Assembly (NCBI GenBank): GCA_005879985.1
Contig: VBIA01000051.1
Location: 1 to 39,723 of the forward strand
Length of the DNA: 39,723 nucleotides
Direction: 5' to 3'
DNA from: Chloroflexota bacterium
GTDB taxonomy: Bacteria; Chloroflexota; Dormibacteria; Dormibacterales; Dormibacteraceae
In this document: positions 33,582-39,723 of the stretch, piece after piece
Layout: every line of letters begins with the position of its first letter
Position numbering within the stretch: position 1 is the stretch's first letter
The notes under the pieces: model-generated
Database searches by the model: none
The model's input: the letters and a program-made list of their open reading frames with translations, nothing else
What the model was told of the DNA's origin: nothing
Made by a program: the position numbers and the translations under genes

Positions 33582-34703
33582 GTGAAGACTCCTCTTACGC
33601 GTGGCTGGTGGCAGGCACGGCGCGAGCTCGGCTGGTCGCGGCTCGAGCTCACCGCCGCATTCTCACTCGCCCTCGCGGTCTGGGCCGTGGGAGGCATCGG
33701 TGTCGGTGCTCTCCTCGACCGCTATCCGCCACGGGCCCTGCTCGCCGGAGGCTCGGCGCTCGCCGCCGGGCTGGTGCTCGCGTGGTCGCAGGTGCACGAC
33801 CGCGTTCAGCTCTACCTCGTTTTCGGCGGGCTCGGCATTGCCATGGCGGCGGTCCTCTACAACTCCGTGTTCGCCGTGGTCACGAAATGGTTTCGCCTCC
33901 GCTATCGCGAGGCGCTGGTCGCGATCACCCTGGTGGGCGCGTTCTCAAGTTTCATCTTCTCGCCATTGGCCGGCAGCCTGACGGTGGAATTTGGCTGGCG
34001 AGCTGCCCTCGCCATCCTGGCCGTCTTGTTGGGCGCGGTCACAATCCCGCTCCACGCCGGCATCCTGCGCGCACCACCCATCACGACGCTCCCGGAGAAC
34101 GAGCCAGACGACGCAGGCCAGGTCCGGGCGGCGATCACGAGCCTGCGTTTCTGGTTGCTGACGGCTTCCCTCGCGCTTGGCAGCTACAGCTGGTCTGTCG
34201 TGGTCGTGCAACTCGTCGCATTCCTGTCGGACTCCGGACACAGCCTCCAGTTCGCCGCCCTCGCGGCCGGTGTAGTCGGGCTCGGCCAACTTCCCGGCAG
34301 GCTCGTGTTCATATTCTTCGGCAGGGCCCTGCGGGGCAGCCGACTGCCTGCGGCCACGTTCGGTCTGGCTGCTCTGGCACTCGCGATCCTCGCGGTCAAT
34401 CGCTCCGATTTTGGGGTCCTCTTGTTCGCAGCACTGTTCGGGACGAGCGCAGGAATGATGACCTTGATGACTGCCAGCGTTCCGGCCGAACTCTTTGGCA
34501 GACGGGTATATGGAGGGGTGTCCGGAGTGATCTACGCCTTTTCGAACGGCGCGCGGGCGGCGGCGCCCTTCATCAGCGCCGTGATCGCCACGCTTCCCGG
34601 CGGTTACAGCACGCTGGTCGGCTCCCTGATCGCCATCAGCATTGTGGCCGCCCTGCTGGGATTCCTGGCGCTCAGCGGCATTGACGCGCAACGGGACATT
34701 TAG
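33582..34703 (+). CDS. MFS transporter lacking the first transmembrane helix
   Basis: A 373-residue major facilitator protein, shorter than the usual 400-430. It begins MKTPLTRGWW and goes straight to ARRELGWSRLELTAAFSLAL. In this MFS group (oxalate/monocarboxylate-like), RGWW starts TM1 and EFGWSR follows it after about 30 residues, so TM1 appears removed in frame near 33609-33615. The motif-A-like loop DRYPPRALL and the following helices are intact, giving about 11 helices. An in-frame stop at 33546 and non-hydrophobic codons exclude a missed upstream start. It diverges from the acyl-CoA dehydrogenase gene, so it probably exported or imported an aromatic acid such as anthranilate; function now is doubtful. 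Confidence 0.83.
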   Translation: MKTPLTRGWWQARRELGWSRLELTAAFSLALAVWAVGGIGVGALLDRYPPRALLAGGSALAAGLVLAWSQVHDRVQLYLVFGGLGIAMAAVLYNSVFAVVTKWFRLRYREALVAITLVGAFSSFIFSPLAGSLTVEFGWRAALAILAVLLGAVTIPLHAGILRAPPITTLPENEPDDAGQVRAAITSLRFWLLTASLALGSYSWSVVVVQLVAFLSDSGHSLQFAALAAGVVGLGQLPGRLVFIFFGRALRGSRLPAATFGLAALALAILAVNRSDFGVLLFAALFGTSAGMMTLMTASVPAELFGRRVYGGVSGVIYAFSNGARAAAPFISAVIATLPGGYSTLVGSLIAISIVAALLGFLALSGIDAQRDI

Positions 34704-34731
34704 TGCGTGCTCGTATCTCCCATCGGCTGAC

Positions 34732-35187
34732 CTAGCTGGTGGCTGCGGACGCCGGCCAGATACGTCGTTGTGCAGCTGCGGCCCGCATGTTGCCATAGAC
34801 CACTTGTTTACCAACCAGCTTCTTCTGAATGGTGTACGGGAGGAGAACGGCAATGGCGACGCCTTCGCGGTGCTCGACTTCAACCCTGATTGCGTCGCTG
34901 TCCGGATCTTTGATGCGGACATCGGAAGCTACAGCCGCTCCTCTCAACTGCGTGCGTTGGCCTCCGAGGCCCTCGTACAACATCTTCAGCAGTTCGATAG
35001 ACGGCGGGTGCTCGGAGCCCTCGTAGGCTGCAACTATCCGGGTATCACCACTATTGGCCAAAGAGAGGGCGAAAGGAAAGAACTCGCCGTCTTTCTCTAA
35101 CAGCCGCTGAGCAATAGGCATGGACTCTTGAAGCAGGCGATCCAGGTCATCCTGGCCACGCTGCGAAACAGAGTCGCGCCAGCTCAT
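34732..35187 (-). CDS. Conserved-looking protein of unknown function
   Basis: A 151-residue soluble protein without signal or membrane segment. It starts with an acidic/amphipathic helix (DLDRLLQESMPIAQRLLEKDGEFFPFALSLAN in pieces) and continues with beta-rich sequence (RIVAAYEG, AIRVEVEHREGVAIAVLLPY). I have seen similar FFPF-containing proteins annotated as hypothetical, but know no function. The ATG at 35187 opens MSWRDSV. It sits alone between the MFS gene (convergent) and the AAA+ ATPase gene (same strand, about 100 bases upstream). Confidence 0.65.
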   Translation of the reverse strand: MSWRDSVSQRGQDDLDRLLQESMPIAQRLLEKDGEFFPFALSLANSGDTRIVAAYEGSEHPPSIELLKMLYEGLGGQRTQLRGAAVASDVRIKDPDSDAIRVEVEHREGVAIAVLLPYTIQKKLVGKQVVYGNMRAAAAQRRIWPASAATS

Positions 35188-35291
35188 GAGCCAATCGTAA
35201 GAGGGGCTCCGTTATCCCGAGCGCGAGGCGGTTAGGTTCGCCGCATCGCTGCCATCTCGGCTATGGGCAGGCGGCTTTCGATGAGTCCGGG

Positions 35292-36812
35292 TTACTTGTC
35301 TCGCTTGATCACGATCTGGGCAGGGAATCCCGTTGCGATTCCGGGCATTGTCGACGATGGAGGCGCGTGGGGCACCTGCTGCGCGGGCCCGCCGGCCGGT
35401 TCCGGCCTGAAGCCAAGGATGCGTTCAGCCAGCCGTCCGCCTTGAGCCATTTCCTCGAGTGCTGCATCGATGTTGGACTGGCGGAGGGCGGTGCCGGCAC
35501 CTCCTTCTTCCAGAGCGTGCAGGGCTGCTTTTCGGAGGAGCTCCTTGATGTAGGCCGGCGTGGCGCCCTCGGTGCGCCCGATAAGCGCGGGAATGTCGAC
35601 CCCGTCGAGCGTGAGTCCGCGCGAATAGAGATCCAGCAGACGCTTGCGGCCATCGGCATCGGGAAGCGGCAACTCGACAGCCAGGTCGATTCGTCCGGGT
35701 CGTGCGGCCAGGGCCGGCTCCAGTATGTCGGGCCGGTTGGTGGTCAGCACAAAGATCACGTCCTGGTCGTCTCGGAGTCCGTCCATTTCATTCAATAGCT
35801 CGAACAAGACAGGTCGGGCGCCGAAGCCCGGCGTTGTCCGCTCTTGCGCGACGAGGTCGACATCTTCTAGGACGACCATCGAGGGCGCAAGCTGACGGGC
35901 CATTGCCGCGACAGTCTGGATCAGGCCCATCCCGCTGCCCGTCGTCAGCAGCGTGGTTCGCTCGGGCATGCGGCCAATCAAGTACATCAAAGTCAGCGTC
36001 TTGCCGGTGCCCGGGAGTCCGAACAGAAGCACGCCACGCTTTAGCGAGCGTCCCGATTTTAGTAGCTGGTCTGCGTGCCGCGAGAAGTTGATGGTTTGCC
36101 GTTCGATCTGCTCGAGCAGACCGTGGGGCAGCACGACGTCGTCCCGTCCGATTTGCGGGACCGCCTGGAACTGGACGAGGGTCTGTGGACCTGGACCTAT
36201 GTGCATGCCGGCCGACAGCGTGATGGCGTGGCCGCGATACACATTGACCTGATCCATGAGCCTGCGGATGTCGGCGATGAATGCCACCGCATCGTCTGGC
36301 TGCGCTGCCAACACTTCCAATCGCAGCTTTTGGCGGCGAGGGTCGCCCATCTCGCTCGGCCCCGTCACGAGAGTCACCAATCTGGCATCTCCAGCCCTCA
36401 CCAGGTAGAGGCCGAATTGAACGCAGGCCAGGATCTCATCACCTGCCAGGTGGTAGTTGACGTAATCCACAGGGCCTTCGAGGAGTGGGGGCCGATACAC
36501 ACCGCCGTCGCGGATTACCAACTCTGACAATCCGACTGCCATGAACCTCTTGTTGTCCATGCTGACGCCGAACAGGTCGGCCGAATGGCCGTCTTGTCCC
36601 AGATAGGCGTCGATTGCCAGCTGCAGGTTGGGATGCTCGAACGTGTCGATCTGCTCGAGCGTGACCGGGAGCTCGGCTGGATCGGTTCCGAGGTGCGCCC
36701 GGATCTTGTCCAGGAGGGGGCTGGTCTGAGCGGCGGCTGAGTACGCGACTTGCTGCACAAAGTGGGCGAAGATGGACGCCAATCGCTCAGGCGGAAGGTC
36801 GTCGTCAGTCAT
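35292..36812 (-). CDS. AAA+ ATPase with unique N-terminal domain
   Basis: A 506-residue protein with one C-terminal AAA+ module of the classical (FtsH/Cdc48-like) clade. Walker A GLPGTGKT is at 265-272, Walker B MVVLEDVD with Glu316 and Asp317, sensor 1 VLTTN (Asn358), and arginine-finger-type residues in ARPGRID (Arg370, Arg373). The preceding 220 residues match no family I recognise; they include an acidic helical start and a beta-rich middle. No protease or membrane segment is present, so it is likely a remodelling ATPase acting on an unknown partner. I prefer the ATG at 36812 over the in-frame TTG at 36827. The C-terminal tail is Pro-rich. Confidence 0.85.
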   Translation of the reverse strand: MTDDDLPPERLASIFAHFVQQVAYSAAAQTSPLLDKIRAHLGTDPAELPVTLEQIDTFEHPNLQLAIDAYLGQDGHSADLFGVSMDNKRFMAVGLSELVIRDGGVYRPPLLEGPVDYVNYHLAGDEILACVQFGLYLVRAGDARLVTLVTGPSEMGDPRRQKLRLEVLAAQPDDAVAFIADIRRLMDQVNVYRGHAITLSAGMHIGPGPQTLVQFQAVPQIGRDDVVLPHGLLEQIERQTINFSRHADQLLKSGRSLKRGVLLFGLPGTGKTLTLMYLIGRMPERTTLLTTGSGMGLIQTVAAMARQLAPSMVVLEDVDLVAQERTTPGFGARPVLFELLNEMDGLRDDQDVIFVLTTNRPDILEPALAARPGRIDLAVELPLPDADGRKRLLDLYSRGLTLDGVDIPALIGRTEGATPAYIKELLRKAALHALEEGGAGTALRQSNIDAALEEMAQGGRLAERILGFRPEPAGGPAQQVPHAPPSSTMPGIATGFPAQIVIKRDK

Positions 36813-36952
36813 GGACCGATTATCCAACGCCTTGTGCGCGTGACTCCTGCTTCCTGCAGCACTAGGTTGTCGGGTGCCGCGGATCGCGATGTTGGTGTAC
36901 TCGGAGCCAATTGAGTTCGGTCACCGCTCATTAGCGACCAGACAAGGAAGAG

Positions 36953-37321
36953 CTATGGCGTCGCCGACACGATCGTGAAAACCAGGCCACCTGGCGCCAT
37001 GAAGTAAAAGGGGTGACCAGGATGCTTGACCTCACGGATCCGGGCACTTCTTAGAGCATCAATAGCAGTGATTGGCTCCTGAGTTCGTAGTTCAAGCCAG
37101 GTGGCAAGTCTCGGCTCCTCGCTGTCGGAGGCATCGGGCGTGAACTCGATGCTCAGAGACCCGCCTTCCGGGAACCGCACGATCAACATGGGTTCGGCCA
37201 TGCCGGGATGCTCGATGGTGACGACTGGGCCGCACTGGAGCAAGTCTTCGAAGAGATGGCGCATGGCCTCGCGCCGATGCGGTTTGGCGAAGACATGCAC
37301 GTTATTGCCGAGACCGATCAT
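36953..37321 (-). CDS. VOC/glyoxalase-like protein
   Basis: A 122-residue protein. The beta-alpha-beta-beta pattern (HVFAKPHRREAMRHLFEDLL, then MLIVRFPEGGSLSIEFT, and HPFYFMAPGGLVFTIV at the end) resembles vicinal-oxygen-chelate proteins such as bleomycin-resistance or glyoxalase-like folds. Metal-binding residues are not clear, so no reaction is proposed. ATG start at 37321. It stands on the minus strand upstream of the AAA+ gene with about 140 bases between them. Confidence 0.65.
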   Translation of the reverse strand: MIGLGNNVHVFAKPHRREAMRHLFEDLLQCGPVVTIEHPGMAEPMLIVRFPEGGSLSIEFTPDASDSEEPRLATWLELRTQEPITAIDALRSARIREVKHPGHPFYFMAPGGLVFTIVSATP

Positions 37322-37570
37322 TGACTAACTCCTTTGCCCAGAATCAAGGCCTGGATTACGAAGCGACGCTTGACCTGTGTCCCAAGCGAGCCGAGACCAG
37401 CTCCCTCGCGGTCTCAGTCAGATCAACTGGCCCAACGCAACCATCCGCACATCAAGCTCCCCGTCTTGCGACCGCCGCGCAGCGGCGCACGACGCTGTCG
37501 ACTCCCGACCCAACCTAGTCTGCTGGCCTGTCGACACTCGCCGTCTACTAGCGACCTATAGTACGGGTCC

Positions 37571-38197
37571 ATGCGCCCTGCCCTGCGGGCCGAGCATGGG
37601 CTATTGATCGGTTACCTCGGCGGAGTTGCCGGAACGACTTGGGACTGGCATGAACACTACGTCGGAGTCGGCAACCAGGCGCCGCACGTACTGATCGACC
37701 TCAGCGCATTGCTGGTCGTTGGAGTGCTTGGGTTCAGCCATTGGAGCCGCTATAGCAGGACCGCGCGTATCACGATCTACTACCTGCTCGTTGCGATCGC
37801 CCTGATCGCGCTGGCTCCCTACGCGCTGATGCTCACAATCCCGCACAGCCAACTCATGGCCAATCTGGTGAGCTGGGAAATGACTCGCGGTGCCCTCCTG
37901 CTCGAGGGTCCATTTGTCGGTCTGGCGGCATGGGTGGCATGGCGCTGGGCGGAGCTGAGCCGCGTCACGGTCCTGCGGATCGTAGCTGCAGGTGGAGTGG
38001 TGGTGGTCGCTGCCGCGTCAGTGTGGGACTTGTATTGGCATCAGACTCATCCTATGGAGCTGGGCACGTCGATGAACATGATGACCCTGCCCCCTCACCA
38101 GTTGATCATGCTCGGTTTCGCCGCCGGCCTAATTGCCTCCGCGGCCACGCTGGTCGCCATGTCACGGTTGCCTGAGCCCACGACCAACCGGGCTTAG
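37571..38197 (+). CDS. Multi-pass membrane protein with two WD..H motifs
   Basis: A 208-residue protein with about five hydrophobic segments (residues about 45-56, 67-90, 105-124, 137-153, 172-193). Two similar polar patches lie at membrane edges: TTWDWHEHY (22-30) and SVWDLYWHQTH (about 150-160), plus PPHQLIML further on. The paired W-D and His clusters suggest metal or heme binding, or an old internal duplication. I do not recognise the family. It converges with the Met-rich Tat-type protein, 24 bases apart, so joint copper or redox-metal work is possible, but this is inference. ATG start. Confidence 0.7.
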   Translation: MRPALRAEHGLLIGYLGGVAGTTWDWHEHYVGVGNQAPHVLIDLSALLVVGVLGFSHWSRYSRTARITIYYLLVAIALIALAPYALMLTIPHSQLMANLVSWEMTRGALLLEGPFVGLAAWVAWRWAELSRVTVLRIVAAGGVVVVAAASVWDLYWHQTHPMELGTSMNMMTLPPHQLIMLGFAAGLIASAATLVAMSRLPEPTTNRA

Positions 38198-38199
38198 CC

Positions 38200-38214
38200 A
38201 TACCCCTTGGGTAT
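38200..38214 (+). terminator. Short hairpin between convergent genes
   Basis: ATACCC (38200-38205) pairs with GGGTAT (38209-38214) around a 3-base loop, in the 24-base gap between the two stop codons. It could work as a weak bidirectional terminator; there is no clear T tract. Confidence 0.3.
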
Positions 38215-38221
38215 TGGGTCT

Positions 38222-38764
38222 TCAGCCACCCATCATCCCGCCCATCATGGCCGGCATCCCGTCGCGGACAAATCCGCTGACCTCGTCCGCGTGTGCTCGG
38301 ATGGCGCGAGTGATCGCCGGGTCGGTTGACGTTTCGGTCACGCTCACCCCCTTCTGGGTGAGGGTGAGCTTGCGTTGATAGGCGCTTTCCTTGTGAAAGA
38401 GTGTCGGCAGGCTGTCGCTCATGCAGGAAACCTCGGCATGTTCGTCGAGGTGTGAGTACATGCTCGAGACGTGAGCCTGCAGCTGGGCGACGAGGTCGGG
38501 AGAGTCCGACTCGGTCGTCGTGCGGACGCCTCCTGCGATCTGCTCCACCGTCCGTCTTATCTCCGTGTGTCGATTGAAGAGATCCATATATCTGTTCATG
38601 TCAGCCGAGCCGACGCCCATCATCCCGGACATCATTTCGTCGCCACCTGAATTCGAGCCGATCCTGAATAGGTCGCGAAGCAGATAGCCGCCGACTACTC
38701 CGATGGCAAGCAAGGCACCGCCGGCGGCCGTCGCAGCGAGCATGGCGCGGCGGGTGATGGTCAC
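38222..38764 (-). CDS. Tat-signal, Met-rich secreted protein
   Basis: A 180-residue protein starting MTITRRAMLAATAAGGALL, a twin-arginine (Tat-like) signal with RR at 5-6 and a hydrophobic core to about residue 28. After it come Met-rich patches (DEMMSGMMGVGSADMNRYM, near 42-60; and the C-terminal MPAMMGGMMGG), with several His residues (RHTEIRR, HVSSMYSHLDEHAE) and one Cys (EVSCMS). Met clusters of this sort often bind copper outside the cytoplasm. Tat export would fit a folded, possibly metal-loaded protein. The specific role is unknown; its partner may be the convergent membrane protein. Confidence 0.7.
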   Translation of the reverse strand: MTITRRAMLAATAAGGALLAIGVVGGYLLRDLFRIGSNSGGDEMMSGMMGVGSADMNRYMDLFNRHTEIRRTVEQIAGGVRTTTESDSPDLVAQLQAHVSSMYSHLDEHAEVSCMSDSLPTLFHKESAYQRKLTLTQKGVSVTETSTDPAITRAIRAHADEVSGFVRDGMPAMMGGMMGG

Positions 38765-38916
38765 GCTACGCGAGGTCCTGACCCATCGAATCCCAACTCA
38801 TGTTGAGATCTGAGACATATAGACGTCCATACGTTGCTTGTCCACCGGGCCGTTTGCCACCGGCGTTGCTGTACGAACGGCCTCCGGGTATCGGACAACC
38901 GCAAACGGTTTGGGCT

Positions 38917-39723
38917 TTAACGGCCCTTCCACCGGGCCGGGCGTTTGGCGAAGAACGCTTCGATCCCCTCCCGGAAGTCGTCGCTCATGTAGGCCTTTAT
39001 CAGCAGGTCCGAACCTCCGTCCGGCGGCGTCATCTGCACGCGGATGCGGCGGAGCGCCTCCTTGGCCGTCTCGAGTGTCAGCGGTGCATTTCCAGAGACC
39101 GCGGAGCAGATCTCCATAACCCGCGGCTCCAGCGCCTCTTCGGATGGGACCACCTCGTTCACCAACCCGATCGCCGCCGCCTCGTCGGCCCCCACAAGGC
39201 GCGCCATGAAGATCAGCTCCTTTGCTCGCGCGACGCCTATCAGCATCGTCAGGCGCACGAAGTTGGCCATTGACAATGTGTTTCCGAGTGTGCGCGCAAT
39301 GGGAAAACCGAACTTGAGCGACGGGGTGCAGATGCGCAGGTCACAGGCCGCCGCGATGCCTGCGCCGCCGCCGGTGCACGCCCCGGCGATCGCGGCGATC
39401 GTGGGCACCCGCACACTTTCTAGCGCGCCCAGCACGCGGTCCATCCGCTCCTCATAGGCGAGCGCGTCTTCCTTCTTGTCGAAGGCGCGGAACTGCGAGA
39501 TGTCGGTGCCCGCGGCAAACGCGCGCCCACCGGCGCCCGTGAACACGACGGTCCTGACTGACGGATCGGCGTTGACCTCGAGGCAAACTTCCCCGATCCG
39601 CTCATACATCGCGAACGTGAGCGCGTTGCGCGCCTGCGGGCGGTTGAGCGTCAGCCAGACGATCTGGCCCGAATCGCCACGCCGCTCCTCGAGCAGCTCG
39701 GGCTCAGCCTGCTGCGCCGCGTC
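38917..39723 (-). CDS. Enoyl-CoA hydratase/isomerase family protein (5' end beyond window)
   Basis: A crotonase-fold protein of which 268 residues are visible; the frame is open to the right edge, so the start lies outside. Before the first in-window ATG (39609) the frame still reads IVWLTLNRPQARNALT, a typical ECH start region. The oxyanion-hole segments are GRAFAAGTDISQF and GACTGGGAGIAAACDLRI. Catalytic acidic residues are not certain. It is not the same subtype as the other hydratase in the window. Whether it serves the aminobenzoyl-CoA pathway cannot be told; it is 4 kb from that block. Confidence 0.88.
   Translation of the reverse strand, partial: DAAQQAEPELLEERRGDSGQIVWLTLNRPQARNALTFAMYERIGEVCLEVNADPSVRTVVFTGAGGRAFAAGTDISQFRAFDKKEDALAYEERMDRVLGALESVRVPTIAAIAGACTGGGAGIAAACDLRICTPSLKFGFPIARTLGNTLSMANFVRLTMLIGVARAKELIFMARLVGADEAAAIGLVNEVVPSEEALEPRVMEICSAVSGNAPLTLETAKEALRRIRVQMTPPDGGSDLLIKAYMSDDFREGIEAFFAKRPARWKGR

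Noticed and set aside
33152-34684. A 510-codon open frame on plus
   Set aside because: Arg/Pro-rich composition and no recognisable motif; it lies out of frame over the MFS gene and antisense to the acyl-CoA dehydrogenase start.
38848-38905. Inverted repeat CCGTTTGC / GCAAACGG after the last hydratase gene
   Set aside because: Only 8 bp and about 40 bases apart; likely chance, though a weak terminator is possible.
1-39723. CRISPR arrays, IS elements or prophage genes
   Set aside because: No regularly spaced repeats, transposase, integrase or phage structural genes were seen.

Overview
The window looks like a chromosomal catabolic region of a high-GC, free-living (probably soil) bacterium. 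Pointers are frequent GTG/TTG starts, an F420-type LLM oxidoreductase, two lipoprotein-type ABC binding proteins, a TrpB2-type tryptophan synthase beta chain and a molybdenum hydroxylase. Actinomycetota, Chloroflexota and Dormibacterota-like lineages would all fit; the sequence alone does not separate them. There is no plasmid, phage, IS element, CRISPR array or intact RNA gene that I can see.

Layout. (1) 1-1785, minus: a MacB/LolD-type ABC ATPase with the start of its FtsX-like permease, preceded by an anchored YceI protein. (2) 2133-5807, minus: a three-subunit molybdenum hydroxylase (FAD, 2Fe-2S and Mo subunits). (3) 5907-10625, plus: LLM oxidoreductase, HyuA-like ATPase, DUF917 protein, small alpha-beta barrel protein and SDR, nearly all overlapping, diverging from the hydroxylase. 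An SDR on the minus strand (10632-11411) converges on this block. (4) 11520-15431, plus: a ribose-type ABC importer (binding lipoprotein, double ATPase, internally shortened permease) and a SnoaL-like protein. (5) 15593-18855: an HSL-type hydrolase, a nitrilase-fold protein with Ala in place of the catalytic Cys, a small zinc ribbon and a broken SDR. (6) 18836-34703: the most coherent block. On minus, acyl-CoA dehydrogenase, livJHMGF, tryptophan 2,3-dioxygenase and kynureninase run as one likely operon. On plus, aryl-CoA ligase and the fused FAD-monooxygenase/Old-Yellow-Enzyme protein of the 2-aminobenzoyl-CoA pathway are followed by TrpB2. A Rid-family protein and an enoyl-CoA hydratase diverge from the ligase, and an MFS transporter diverges from the dehydrogenase. 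(7) 34732-38764: unknown protein, AAA+ ATPase, VOC-like protein, His-containing membrane protein, Met-rich Tat-type protein. (8) 38917-39723: an enoyl-CoA hydratase cut by the window edge.

How the genes fit together. Block 6 can be read as tryptophan (possibly also indole, through TrpB2) to N-formylkynurenine, kynurenine, anthranilate, 2-aminobenzoyl-CoA, dearomatised 2-amino-5-oxocyclohexenecarboxyl-CoA, then beta-oxidation-like steps, with an amino-acid-type importer in the same operon. A kynurenine formamidase is not obvious. Blocks 2-4 look like uptake and breakdown of an unidentified, possibly N-heterocyclic, compound: hydroxylation, dehydrogenation, ATP-dependent ring opening.

Several genes look damaged. 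A sugar permease, an MFS transporter and an SDR each lack an internal piece of about 85-115 nt, and the monooxygenase/reductase has no standard start codon. Either this locus is decaying or the assembly has small deletions; read mapping would tell.
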